From Lucinisca nassula (Eukaryota > Mollusca > Bivalvia > Lucinida > Lucinidae), in the NCBI GenBank assembly GCA_963580285.1, contig OY757012.1:164350652-164414651 (forward strand): DNA of 64,000 nt, written 5' to 3'. The notes beneath the pieces were generated by a model. The model was not told the DNA's origin, ran no database searches, and worked only from the letters and a program-made list of their open reading frames with translations. How positions within the stretch are numbered: position 1 is the first letter of the stretch; the number at the start of each line of letters is the position of its first letter. Below are positions 52,986-64,000 of the stretch, in pieces. A program made the translations under genes and the position numbers.

Positions 52986-52990
52986 CATCC

Positions 52991-53481
52991 AGGGGCCAGT
53001 TGTTCAAAACTAACAACGTCGTTAGTTAACGTATCGTTAAAACTTTGATCATGTATTACAGCAAATATGCTAATATTTTTGCTGAAAAAATGTGAGCAGC
53101 TTTTGCATATGCAAAAGCTGCTCACATCTTTTCAGCAAAAATACCAAAATTTTAAATATTAAACTTACTAGAACAGTTAACAAGTTAACATAGGGGCCAG
53201 TTGTTCAAAACTAACGATGTCGTTAGTTAACGTATCGTTAAAACTTTGATCACTAAATATGGCAAATATGCTGAAATTTTTGCTGGAAAAATGTGAGCAG
53301 CTTTTGCGGATGCAAAAGCTGCTCACATTTTTTCAGCAAAAATACCAAAATTTTCGATATTGTACTTGCAAGAAGAGTTAACAATATGACCACTAACGAG
53401 CTCGTTAAGCTAACGATGCTTTGAACAACTGGCCCATGACCACTAACGAGCTCGTTAAGCTAACAATGCTCTGAACAACTC
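52991..53481. mobile_element. Tandem array of MITE D copies
   Basis: A first copy 52991-53190 lacks its right end, a second 53192-53435 is complete (aggggccagttgttcaaaac ... gaacaactggccc), and a third is only a right-end fragment (53436-53481). All carry the aaaagctgctcacat palindrome except the fragment. Confidence 0.75.
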
Positions 53482-53488
53482 CCTCCTG

Positions 53489-53651
53489 CAGAGGTGTAAA
53501 ATTCCCCTTAAACTTACTCGCCCTTGTCATCTAAACTTTTCATTTAGGTGCTAAAAATGAAGAAAAAGTAAAGTCAGTTTTGAAAACTTACTCGCCCTGC
53601 CTTACAACTTACTCGCAAATGTGAGCGGGCGAGTGGAATTTTACACCCCTG
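53489..53651. mobile_element. Small hAT-like MITE
   Basis: 163 bp with TIR CAGAGGTGTAAAATTCC / GGAATTTTACACCCCTG (16 of 17 match) and internal 'acttactcgccc' repeats. The CAGRGGTG start is typical of hAT. I could confirm only a 5-bp flanking match (tcctg), so the duplication is unclear. Confidence 0.65.
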
Positions 53652-53706
53652 TCCTGGTCACTAGTGAGACGCGCATCCGACTTAATTACCAAGACCGGTG
53701 TTCCTA

Positions 53707-54838
53707 AGTGAACAAAAGGTCCCATAATGGACCTAATTCACTCAGGTGAGTTATGATGTACATGTAATAACATGGAATGATGGTTCAGTGCAAGACTATG
53801 GCAATTAACTGCGTTTTATTTTTATAAATGGAACAATTTCGCACTTTCTTAGTTACATGTGTATCCTTAAGGGTAGAGCACCTGCCTCAATGCCATTGTA
53901 AAATCAAAGCACTGACAGCACTAGCACTGGGGATTAATTGTACTTGGCCATTTTGTTCAAGGGAGCAGAACCATTTTAGCAATTTTGCTAGAGGGTCACC
54001 CAAGTAACATTCAGTGAAATTATTTTGAAATCCCGTCATTGGAACAGGTTGAGATGTTGTTTAAAGGCTTTCCTAGTTTAAGATCTTGTGGCCATTTTGT
54101 TCAGCTTAGCACTTTGGTAATGGGCCATCCTAGGAACAACTCTGTGAAATTATTTTGAAATTGGGCCTATAGCCTAGGAATCTGGAGATGTCTTTATTTA
54201 AAGGTTTTTCTATTTGAGCTCTGGTGACCATTTTGTTCAGCAGAACAAAACCATTTTAGCAATTTTTGTTGAGGGTCACCCAATGAACATCTCTGCAAAA
54301 TTAGTTTGAAATTTGGTCAATACCTAGAATATGTCTTTCAAAAGGTCTTTCTATTTTTAGCTCTTGTAGCCATTTTCAAAAGTTCAGCAGAGAGGAACCA
54401 TTTAATAATGTCGGTAGTCATCCAAGGAACAGCCATGTGAAATTTTGTAATAAGGCCATTGGCCTTGGAGGAGATATTGTGTAAAGGTTGTTGTTTTTTT
54501 CTTCTATTTTTAGATCTGGCAACCATTTTTATTTAATGGGCATGATGGAGTGGAATCATTTTTAACAATTTTGGTTCTATAGAAACATTTGTGAGAAATT
54601 ATTTTGAAACTGGCTAGTAGTTTAGGAGATGTAATATGAAGACTTTCATATAAATACTATGCTGATCCTGTCATCAGATCCTGTCTCATTTTGTATAATT
54701 ATGTGCACATCTATGTACATGTATGACTTTGTGATTTATTTTTCAAATAAATATTGTTTAAACCAATGAATTTTTTATGACGGACAAACGATAGACACAC
54801 ATGGATCGCAATAGCGCATGTTGAGCAATCTGCGCTAA
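53707..54838 (+). mobile_element. Helentron-like element, old copy
   Basis: 5' ggtcccataatggacctaat with TTCACTCAGGTGAG. The core is diverged units 'gtggccattttgttcagcag ... accattttagcaattttgg'. The tail is gacggacaaacgatagacac, hairpin agcgcatgttgagcaatctg/cgct ending AAAA. Confidence 0.5.
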
Positions 54839-55250
54839 AAATGCAGACTGTTTTCTTGTGTCTAGTCACTTGGCTGCTGCTCTATACCCACTAAGCCATT
54901 CTTGATTTTGTATGGAAGGCAGTGTCTGGCCACATAGTGTTTATCTTCCAAGCTTTCACAACCAAGTCCTTTAACCACGTCAGTGACACAACCAGTGGCA
55001 TGTACAGTGTCATCATTGTTGACGTATCTGGTGGAACAGCCTCAGACTTGTCAAGTGAATGACTACCTTATATGAATTTGTGAATGTTATGCTATTCCAG
55101 TCATTGTACTGTGACCAAATTTTTTCTGTCTGTCTGTTATATTAACAAATACTCACAGGTGTATATTACAATGTGTACATACACTCCAGATTTGCAGGAT
55201 GAAAAAGTTCTGAAAAGTTTAATCCTTTGGCAGCAAAGAATAAACCATAT
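54839..55250. other. Interval without confirmed gene
   Basis: On the minus strand a frame of about 55 codons (54890-55050) contains VNNDDTVHATGCVTDVVKGL, loosely like a transposase fragment, but lacks a start and splice sites. Otherwise nothing recognised. Confidence 0.3.
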
Positions 55251-55415
55251 AAACAACAAGAATTCCGCCGAAGGCTATGTGGTGCCTGTGGTAAACTTGA
55301 ACCTTTGGGTGAACGCTAGGGTGGTCCCAAATGTTGACGCCTTGACGAACAAACGGATGGAAAACCAGACGCCTATATCGCGCCATGCTAATAGCAGGCG
55401 TGACAAAAATAGCAG
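55251..55415 (+). repeat. F5-type Helentron-like fragment, about 160 bp
   Basis: 'aacaacaagaattccgccga' at the left, a GACGAACAAACGGATGG tract, and the end tcgcgccatgctaatagcag/gcgtgacaaaaa resemble F5 5' and 3' ends brought close together. Confidence 0.45.
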
Positions 55416-55616
55416 ACTCGGTATTAATTTCAGTTGGTAAACAACTTGTTTACAAGGAAAAGTACTTTTTTTAATCTTCCAGAAATTTCGGGGTTAGATT
55501 ATTTTTAGAAAATTACCTAATCTTATTCCACAGCCCTCTGGAACTTACTAGAGAAATCGTTGGGTCTATATAAAGAACTTGAATGTTTCTTTGGGTCAGA
55601 GTTTAGAGTTTGGGAA
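55416..55616. other. Interval with no recognised feature
   Basis: AT-rich sequence with no exon, repeat or RNA evidence. Confidence 0.4.
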
Positions 55617-55829
55617 TTAACCCTTCTCTTGCTGAATATTCAGATTAGCCACACCCATTTCTGATTTTGAACCAATCAGATTCCTTAATGTAATTTATTG
55701 CTACAAATTCATAAACTGAATGCCAAACAGTGTAGATCCTGATCAGGTGGCTTCTTCAGAAGCCACCTGATCTGGATCTATACTGTTTGCAAATATAGGG
55801 GTTGTCGTGAACAGCAAGATAAGGGTTAA
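55617..55829 (+). mobile_element. piggyBac-like MITE P1 (complete)
   Basis: TTAACCCTTCTCTTGCTGAA and CAGCAAGATAAGGGTTAA ends, full core hairpin at 55725-55790. Confidence 0.8.
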
Positions 55830-56198
55830 GTTATTTCTGAAATCTGTGTTGGATTGTTTAAGGATATTATTTTTCATTTTGGACTGTGAATTCTGTGGGA
55901 TCAAGGAAAATAAATTCATTCAAGGATATTTCATAACAGAGCTAAGTACATTTAATTCTCTTACTTCTACAGGTTAAAAATAGTTTGTAAATAAATTTTG
56001 TTAAATTTTTCCAAAAGGCTTGTTTGCTATATCTTTCTGCTACGCCTGGCTTGAAACAATACCAATACCAGGGAAGGAGTCACTTTATGGCTTCAGGATA
56101 ATTTTGTTAATAAAGAACAGAATAGGTTATTTTTCAAGGAACACATCCCCATAGTAAGCAAACAGAAACTTCAGCCAAGAGCCTATGTCTACCAATTT
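55830..56198. other. Interval with no recognised feature
   Basis: I looked for the missing PLEKHD1 5' exon here on the minus strand and did not find a splice-bounded PH-like frame. Confidence 0.4.
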
Positions 56199-56421
56199 AC
56201 CATAAAAATCCTAAAAATCTGGACACCTTGAGGATGAGGACTTGCTGTAGTTCTCCTAAAATTTTAACAAATTTGTTTCAAGACCCAGCAAGGAGTCCAA
56301 TAGGTGTAGATGGAATGGCAAACCGTGTAAACCCTCATCAGACTGCTCCTAAAGATCTGGATCTGCACTGTTTGCTTAGGCATGTCTGTCCCAATACAAT
56401 GTACTTAGGATCATTATGATA
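56199..56421 (+). mobile_element. MITE family A
   Basis: From taccataaaaatcctaaaaa to acttaggatcattatga. The hairpin centre is partly deleted (gactgctcctaaagatctgg). Confidence 0.7.
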
Positions 56422-56462
56422 TTTTCCATTTTTTGACATTCATATTTTGTTTCAACATCTTT

Positions 56463-56705
56463 GCCAGTTGTTCAAAACTAACGACGTCGTTAGTTAACGT
56501 ATCGTTAAAACTTTGATCATTAAATATGGCAAATATGCTGAAATTTTTGCTGAAAAAATGTGAGCAGCTTTTGCGGACGCAAAAGCTGCTCACATTTTTT
56601 CAGCAAAAATACCAAAATTTACGATATTGTACTTGCTAGACTAGTTAACAATAAGACCACTAACGAGCTCGTTAAGCTAACGATGCTTTGAACAACTGGC
56701 CCCAG
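56463..56705. mobile_element. MITE family D
   Basis: gccagttgttcaaaactaac and ctttgaacaactggcccc ends, intact central palindrome gagcagcttttgcggacgca/aaagctgctc. Confidence 0.75.
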
Positions 56706-56734
56706 GGATTTTTTGTGCCAATTTGTTAAAACTG

Positions 56735-56975
56735 GAGACAGTTGTTTGTTTGTATGTATTGGAGCTTAATGGCCCAGTCAAAACTATTAAGGTCATTTTT
56801 GAGCCAGTCAGTTTACCTATCCACACTTTTCCTGGACATGCTTATATGTAAGCGGTCACATTCTTTCGCCAGAAAGTGACAACTGCTCCTCTTGAATCAG
56901 CAGAAGGGAGAGAATGACGGTAGAAAAAATTTCATGATAAATCTCCACAAAAGAATGTTTCAGACCCCGGCCGGA
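56735..56975 (-). mobile_element. tRNA-derived SINE (long form), head truncated
   Basis: Tail tttgtttgtatgtattggag at the left, a single-arm body 'ttcctggacatgcttatatg' and 'catgataaatctccacaaaa', ending at 'agaccccggccgg' just before the B box. No clear duplication. Confidence 0.6.
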
Positions 56976-56989
56976 GCAAGTTGTAGCCA

Positions 56990-58877
56990 CTTCTTCACAA
57001 AATGCCAGTCTTTGTAATTTTCTGCCATTTTAGTCAATTAACTAATCTAACAATTGAAAATTCCATTCACAATATAGATAACAATGGAATGTTGATGCAT
57101 AAAATTTACCCTTTATAAAAAGTTATGGCCTGGACACAGATTACTTTATGGAACTAAGTCAAGGGCAGATAATTCAAAAACCAAAAAAGCAAGAGCTGTC
57201 TTCCTTGTTCATGACACATCATCTCACATCATGCATGCACCTGTAAAGTTTCATAAATATATTCCATACTGTTTTGTAGTTATGGCCTGGACACAATTTA
57301 CTATAAGAAACTAAGTCAAGGGCAGATAATTCGAAAACCCAAAAAGCAAGAGTTGTCTTCCTTGTTCATGACACATTGCCTTATTGCTATGCATGCACCT
57401 GTAAAGTTTCATTAACCCTTTACCACTCAGGGATTTTGTGAATTTTGCTGATTTTCACAGTGTTGCACCTGACAGCAACTTCAACTAGCCATTGTTTCAT
57501 AATGGATGGTCTGTTTTACACCAAACTCGGTATGAATGTTCATTGGGTAGTAGCCTTTCAAATGCAACCTTTCATGACTTGATCATTGTTGTCATGGTAA
57601 AGAGGGGGCATCTCAAAATTGGCAAAAAGTGTGTTTTCACATGAATTTTTGACCACATTTTAATCTTCACACAGCTGTCAAGGCAACAATTAAGGTGTTT
57701 GGCACTGGCCATTTTCACTGTTTGCAGCATGTTTTATCAGCATCAGTTTTCAGGCATTTTTGACCCAAGACACCCTCAGATATAAATTTTAGCGGCCGGT
57801 TGGGCCATACACCCAAAATTTTTTGGGATGTGAGGGGGTGCAATGCCCCCCCCCCCCCCCCCCACCTCAATCCCCCCAAGAATATTTTTAGTGGGGAGGC
57901 GCGTGAAAAAACAGGTCACTTTTTTGCCCAACAAATCCTAAAGCAAACATGACTATCCAGGGGTAGAAATGCAGATTTTAGGTGCTTCTGGGGCTTAAAA
58001 TGGGGGTGGGGGGTGCAGACACGTAAAAACACGTATCTGAGTGGTAAAGGGTTAACTGAAATCTGGGAACATACTGAATTTAGCCTAAAATGCATTGATT
58101 ATATCTGAAATATTGTTTCTTGCAATTAAATGATGAAAAAACATTATTTTGGTCAAGTGGGATTTTCTTCATTAACCCTTTACCACTCAGGGATTTTGTG
58201 AATTTTGCTGATTTTCAGTGTTGCGCCTGACAGCAACTTGAACTAGCCATTGTTTCTAAATGGATGGTCTGTTTTACACCAAACTCGGTATGAATGTTCA
58301 TTGAGCAGTAGCCTTTCAAATGCAACCTTTCATGACTTGATCATTGTTGTCATGGTAAAGAGGGGGCATCTCAAAATTGGCAAAAAGTGTGTTTTCACAT
58401 GAATTTTTGACCACATTTTAATCTTCACACAGCTGTCAAGGCAACATTTAAGGTGTTTGGCACTGGCCATTTTCACTGTTTGCAGCATGTTTTATCAGCA
58501 TCAGTTTTCAGGCATTTTTGACTCCAGACACCCTCAGATATAAATTTTAGCGGCCGGTTGGGCCATACACCCAAAAGTTTTCGGGATGTGAGGGGGGCCC
58601 CCCTTCAATCCCCCCAGAATTTTTTTAGTGGGGAGGCACGCGAAAAAACAGGTCACTTTTTTGCCCAACAAATCCTAAAGCAAACATAACTATCCAGGGG
58701 TAGAAATGCAGATTTTAGGTGCTTCTGGGGCTTAAAATGGGGGTGGGGGGTGCAGACACGTAAAAACAAGTATCTGAGTGGTAAAGGGTTAATATATACC
58801 ATACAGTTTAGGAGTTACGGCCCGGACACAGTTTACTATAAGGAACTAAGTCAAGGGCAGATAATTCAAAAACTAAA
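56990..58877 (+). repeat. Tandem core of about 165-bp units, interrupted
   Basis: Units 'aagtcaagggcagataattc ... gcacctgtaaagtttcataa' at 57120-57411, resuming at 58793-58877 and again at 62208-62480. They are interrupted by the P3 composite (57412-58792) and a Helentron-like element (58878-62207). Confidence 0.65.
57412..58792. mobile_element. Composite of two P3 piggyBac-like elements
   Basis: Two near-identical elements (57412-58055 and 58172-58792), each with TTAACCCTTTACCACTCAGG and CTGAGTGGTAAAGGGTTAA ends, enclose 116 bp of other DNA (58056-58171). The outer flanks 'aaagtttca' and 'tatataccata' rejoin across the whole unit as one core repeat with a single TTAA. The first copy has a long C run (57847-57864) shortened in the second. 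No transposase ORF. Confidence 0.75.
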
Positions 58878-61800
58878 CAAGAGGCCCATGGGCCACTATG
58901 CTCACCAGAGCTCAGGGTGCACTGCCGACTGGCAGCAAAGTATTTTGATTAACCATGGAAGCCCTGCGCCCAAGGATGCTACAGACAAAATTTGGACCCA
59001 ATCAGCCTAGTGGCTTCAGAGGTCTGATGTCGCTTGAATGTGTTGTTGCAGGACAACAGATGACAACTGACAATTTCCCATCTGTAGCAACCAATAGGCC
59101 TAAAAGAACATTATTAAAGGAACATTTCTATGTAAGTTTGACAAACTATCTTGAAAGGCATAAATGTCATTTTTCAATTTTCCCCATTATAAGTCAATGG
59201 AAACTCTTAATTTGCCATGGCAAACAAACCAAAGAGCCAAGTTTCATAAACCGGAGCTCAGATGGGCATTGCCCAATGGCAGACATGTATTTTAACATGG
59301 TATGATTTTAATCTACCAAGTATAAAGTCTCCCAATTCCCAAATGAGCACTCATGTGGACTGTATCTGAAATATTTTAGGTGTTTTATATAGTAGAGAGG
59401 GTGGGGCATGAACCCAATGGAGCCCTGGTTGGTGCCACTAAATGTGTCTTATAAAAAAGAACAGAGACATATATGGTTTAGCGGTGGGATATGTATGGCT
59501 CCTGAGATGTAAGGCCTTTTAAGCAGTGGAAGGATTCGGGCATGGTGGATTCCAGAAAAGCCCAAGATTGTTGCAACCTAATGCTGAACAGTTTCTGAGA
59601 TATGAGGCCCTTTTATGAAGTGGATGGGAGAGAAATGGCCCCTGCAGACCCCACAAGATGGGTTGACTGTATGTGTCTAATAACAATGAACAAGAATATA
59701 TATGATTATGTGGTGGGGATTTGAATAGTTTCTGAGAGATATGGCCTATTATGAAGTGGGGTCTTATCATAAGGAACAAGAATATATATGGTTAAGGGGT
59801 GGGGATCTGACCGATTTCTGAGATATATGGCTTTAAATGAGGGGGGGAGGGTGCATGCTGGTGTCACTGATTGCATCTTATCATAAGGAACAAGAATATA
59901 TATGGCTTAGGGGTAGGGCTCTGAACAGTTTCTTAGATATATGGTCTTTTGTGAAGTTGAAGAATGGAGCAATGGGCCCGGGCGAGCCCTGGGGGAACCC
60001 TATGTTGGTGTCACTGAATGTGTCTTATCACAAGGAAAAAGAATATATATGGTTTAGGGGTGGGGATCGGTAAGGTTTCTGGAATATTTGGCCTTTTATG
60101 AAGTGGAGGGGGTGGGGCATGACCCCGGCACATCCCGGGGGACCCTCAGCTTGGGGTCGATGAGTGCGTCTTATCATAAGGAACAAGAATATATATGGTT
60201 TAGGGGTGGAGATCCGAATGGTTTCTGAGATAAATGGCATTTTATGAAGTGGAGGGGGTGGGGCATGTCCCCGGCACATCTGGGGGGCCCCCCAGGTTGG
60301 TGTCACTTAATGCTTCTTATCATAAGGAACAAGAATATATATGGTTTAGGGGTGGGGATTTGTAAGGTTTTGGAATATTTGGCCTTTTATGAAGTTTTGT
60401 TTGTTTGTTTGATTTGAGGATTAACGTCCCTGTCAACACTGTACAGGTCATTTCGGGGATGTTGCTTCCAATATTGTGGGACTTTTACCCGACATTGAGA
60501 TGAAATGATATCTCAAGCCCTGTCGCCCAATGAAACCAATAGGGTTTATTAGCATGGACGGTCCGCCTCGCACCGCGGTTCCTGGACAGGCTTAGATCCT
60601 CTAAGCGGTTTACCAGTACTAGTGTGCGGGCCGGATTCAGCTCTGCGTGGAAGCATCATGCAGCCCATATATTTCTTCAAGCCCCTATGGGCGGGGGCCA
60701 ACCTTTTATAAAGTGGAGGGGTTGGGAATGTCCCCGGCACATCCCGGATGTCCCCCAGGTTGGTGTCACTGAATGCAACTTATCATAAAGAACAAAAATA
60801 TATTTCATTTAGGGGTTTGGATCTGTTAGGTTTCTGGAATAGTGGGCCTGTTGTGAAATGGAGGGGTAGGGCATGGCCCAGGCACATCCTGGGGGACCCC
60901 CAGGTTGGTGTCACTGAGTGCATCTTATCATAAGAGACAAGAATATATACGCTTTACGGGTGGAGATCTGAATGGTTTCTGAGATAAATGACATTTTATG
61001 AATTGGAGGGGGTGGGGCATGTCCCCCAGCACATCCGGGGGTATCCCCTGGTTGGTGTCACTTAATGCATCTTATCATAAGGAACAAGAATATATATGGT
61101 TTAGGGGTGGGGATCTGTAAGGTTTCTGAGATATAAGGAATTTTATGAAGTACTGGTGGCAGGGAATGGCGCCGGCACAACCTACAGGACCCCCAGGTTG
61201 ACATAAAAGCATATTGCTGTGAGAAGTTTACTAAAGGAACATTTCTATGAAAGTTTGGTCAAAATATCTGCAAAGGCTTTGTAGTTAATGCCATTTTTCA
61301 ATTGTCCCCATTATAAGTCTATGGAAAATCTAAGTTGCCATAGCAACCAAACTAAAGAGCGGAATTTCATAAAAAACACAAAACCTGTAAAGGCAAATAT
61401 GGTGAATATTTTCATAAACTCTCAGCCTCATAGAGCATACGGTTTCTGAGGAGATGATTTTTTAAGTATTTTTTTTTCTATTTTTTTCGATTTGGTTTCC
61501 ATGGCAACCAATACAAATGAGCAGTAGGCCCAAAATCATATGGCAGATAGTAGATTGCCTAAGGAATATTTCTATGAAAATTTTGTCAAAATATCTGCAG
61601 CGGCTTGGCAGCAAATGCCATTTTTCAATTTTCCCCATTATAAGTCTATGGAAAATCTAAGTTGCCATCGCAACCAAAAACTAAAGAGCGGAATTTCATA
61701 AAAAACACAAAACCTGTAAAGGCAAATATGGTGAATATTTTCATAAACTCTCAGCCTCATAGAGCATACGGTTTCTGAGGAGATGATTTTTTAAGTATTT

Positions 61801-62207
61801 TTTTTTCTATTTTTTCAATTTGGTTTCCATGGCAACCAATACAAATGAGCAGTAAGCCTAAAATCATATGGCAGATAGTAGATTGCCTAAGGAATATTTC
61901 TATGAAAGTTTTGTCAAAATATCTGCAGCGGCTTGGCAGTAAATGCCATTTTTCAATTTTCCCCATTATAAGTCTATGGAAACTCTAAGTTGCCATAGCA
62001 ACCAAACTAATGAGCCGAATTTCAAAAAAAACACAAACTTACAATCCCCCAACCAAAGGATGCTACAGATGAAATTTGGGCCCAATCAGCCTAACGGCTT
62101 CAGAGGAGATGTCGTTTAAAGGTGTTGACGTCACGAGACGCAGACGCAGACGACGGAAAACGGCCTATCCTATAAGCTCCCCCGGAGCCTTCGGCTCTGG
62201 TGAGCTA
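58878..62207 (+). mobile_element. Helentron-like F1-type element, variant hairpin
   Basis: 5' caagaggcccatgggccact with subterminal GCTCACCAGAGCTC. The core is roughly 150-160 bp units ('tcataaggaacaagaatata ... ggggcatg'), then 'ccatggcaaccaatacaaat' units. GACGCAGACGCAGACGACGG precedes the hairpin AGCTCCCCCGGAGCC / GGCTCTGGTGAGCTA. The 5' motif is inverted in the 3' arm. The empty site (aaccaaa|aaagcaagag) is seen at 57171-57215. A SINE-H sits at 60396. Confidence 0.75.
60396..60701 (-). mobile_element. SINE-H with 13-bp target-site duplication
   Basis: Flanked by CCTTTTATGAAGT (60383-60395) and CCTTTTATAAAGT (60702-60714), one mismatch. Full-length body and tail ttgtttgtttgtttgatttg. Confidence 0.85.
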
Positions 62208-62520
62208 AAAAGCAAGAGTTGTCTTCCTTGTTGATTACACATTGTCTCAATGCCATCAGAATTGCCATGCAGCTGTATAGTTTCATAAATAGATTCCATA
62301 TGGTTTAGGAGTTATGGCCCGGACACAGTTTAATATAAGGAACTAAGTCAAGGTAGATAATTCAAAAAACCAAAAAAAGCAAGAGTTGTCTTCCTTGTTC
62401 ACGACATATTGTCTTAATACCATGCATGCACCTGTAAAGTTTCATAAATATATTCGATATGACCCGGACACAAAGTGGGACGGATGTACGGACAGGGGTG
62501 ACACTTGTCTTCAAATAGGC
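62208..62520 (+). repeat. End of the 165-bp tandem core
   Basis: Two more units, then 'gacccggacacaaagtggga', cggatgtacggacagg and 'cttgtcttcaaataggcggg', probably the 3' end of the element that hosts 57412-62207. The terminal hairpin is weak. Confidence 0.45.
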
Positions 62521-64000
62521 GGGGACATACAAAAATTCTGTTCCGGTAATTACCAGTGTGTTCCAGTGTTTTGGTGTGTTCCGGTATTACTATGATTATG
62601 AACCCCTTTGGCTCAAGTGCTAGTGCCAAATTCGTGCTGTAACGAATCATTCTTTAACCAGGTCCGGGTGTATTTCGCAAAATGCATGATAGAACCGGCT
62701 AGATTGGACTTTACTGGGCACTGGCTTCTATAGAGACTGTGCAGGTGCAACTTGTTGTTAAGGCGTGTCTTTTGTTGTTGATGTCTCATTAATTATTCAG
62801 GGCTTTCGGAAACAGACGGCTGCCATTTTGTTTTGGAAGGACAAATCGACGCATTTTCTAACCAATGTTTTTCAAAGAATGCAAGCGTTTTCAAAGCACA
62901 GATATTGATTTATAATGCGCTTTTGTGTATCCTATTTTAGTAGCAGCCAGTCAATGTAGCATTAAACAAACCTGTAAATTCCCAGACTGAGTTTTGGCTA
63001 TTTTAAGCTTATACATCATCTGCTGTAGGCCTAGTCTATCTTCGACGTGGATTCGACAGACTTGGACAACGGCACCAAATAATATGCAAATGAGATGAAA
63101 TGAGACTGATTTGAAACTTTAAGGAAGCTGCAGACTGAATAAGACTATACTGATTTGCTGTCTTTGTAAGTTTAAACCTGGCATATTTCTATCTTGAATG
63201 CTGGGGTGTGGGGGCGGTAGCCCCCATGAAGTTGACTGATAAGGCACCGTATTCAAAAGTCAAAATAAATCATCAGCCACTTTATATACAAGTTTCACTG
63301 TCTCTGAATATTTTGGCCAAATCATCATTTTTCAGTTGTTTTTTGTTGTTGCTTTTTTTTTCTATGACTCAGATTAATTTATAAACTGTGTCATTCTTCT
63401 TCTTCTTTGCGTCATCAAAAGTTGACATCAGAGCTCATTAATATTCATTAGGCCTTTTAATTTGACCAATGAAATGCACGCACGTGCAGTTCTTTAGGGA
63501 ACAAGACAATTCATCGACAAGACAACTCATCAACACGGTTTTTGGAGACAATTCATCGACAGAATTGAAGACAACTCATCGACACTTTTTGAAGACATCG
63601 ACACATTATAATGTTGAAATTATACACAAGCTGATAAAATGAAGACAAAGTTTTGAAAATAAAATGATCTATTATCACTTTTATGATCAAAATAACAAAT
63701 TTAGAATTATATTAATTCAATATTTTGGCTTATTGGTGATAATTAAGAGCATTTTAACCGCATAGGATGGCTGGCGTAAATAAACTTACGCATTCTATTT
63801 TAAAAACAGGATATAAAAGAAAATGTATAGGAACTTGGTCAAATATTATTGAAAACTTTCATAATTAAAATAAAAAAGATGGAAAGTGAAGCCGGATATT
63901 CATTTATGTGAGCTACATGTATGTTTTCATTTTTTCCCTAAATTTTTTTGTTCGAATTTTGATGATAATAGCTAGGGAATTAGACTGTTAATCACAATGA
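62521..64000. other. Low-repeat region, no gene confirmed
   Basis: The least repetitive stretch of the window. 62800-62845 contains 'cggctgccattttg', similar to a YY1 site, and 63160-63170 has a donor-like 'tttgtaagttt'. Neither is enough to call a promoter or first exon. 63502-63605 has five spaced copies of a 'gacaa(t/c)tcatcgaca' motif. No PH-like frame for the missing PLEKHD1 exon was seen. Confidence 0.35.

Noticed and set aside
54890..55075. Open frames on both strands resembling a transposase fragment or a terminal exon
   Set aside because: No start, no convincing splice sites, and similarity too loose to name. Recorded only as an unassigned interval.
62800..63180. Promoter and non-coding first exon (YY1-like site, donor-like tttgtaagttt)
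   Set aside because: Single short motifs with no supporting coding exon or conserved context, which is not enough to annotate.

Overview
The window looks like intronic and intergenic DNA of a metazoan, most likely a bivalve mollusc. That assignment is an inference: it rests on tandem-core Helentron/'pearl'-like elements, tRNA-derived SINEs with (CAAA)n-type tails and a DIRS retrotransposon, a mix typical of bivalves. Nothing resembles prokaryotic gene organisation, and almost all bases belong to identifiable or inferable repeats.

One host gene is recognisable. Five short exons on the minus strand (46509-46602, 12183-12272, 9159-9235, 6554-6645, 5167-5219) join in phase, each with AG/GT splice borders, into about 135 residues that match, from memory, the PH domain and first coiled-coil segment of PLEKHD1. 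The intron between the first two is about 34.2 kb. The 5' exons and the rest of the coiled coil were not found.

The large intron contains, antisense to the host gene, a DIRS-type tyrosine-recombinase retrotransposon (23583-28559). It has a gag-like ORF, RT, RNase H, a DIRS-specific methyltransferase-like region and a tyrosine recombinase. Its inverted termini and internal complementary region are perfect, but pol and recombinase carry a stop codon and three frame breaks.

The rest is layered mobile DNA. (1) Helentron-like non-autonomous elements (HINEs) share a plan: a short 5' subterminal motif that reappears inverted in a 3' hairpin, tandem 110-190 bp cores, a GACA/GACG-rich tract just before the hairpin, and a TA/TAA end. 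Several have paralogous empty sites in this window and no target duplication. (2) piggyBac-like MITEs have TTAA ends (families P1, B and P3). (3) Other fold-back or TIR elements are called A, C, D, E and G here, plus two hAT-like elements. (4) At least three SINE families are present, many with 10-15 bp target-site duplications and nested up to three deep. (5) A 5'-truncated mariner transposase gene lies at 10334-11111, and a TGTTCTG minisatellite at 6830-7960.

The most unusual signal is a roughly 70-bp hairpin module (arms near CAAACAGTGTAGAYCC-GATCAGA) found at the centre of at least four MITE families that differ in TIRs and target duplications. Also notable are a composite made of two P3 elements, repeated HINE insertion at one spot in MITE-B and in element C, and MITEs ending within about 60 nt of four of the five PLEKHD1 5' splice sites.
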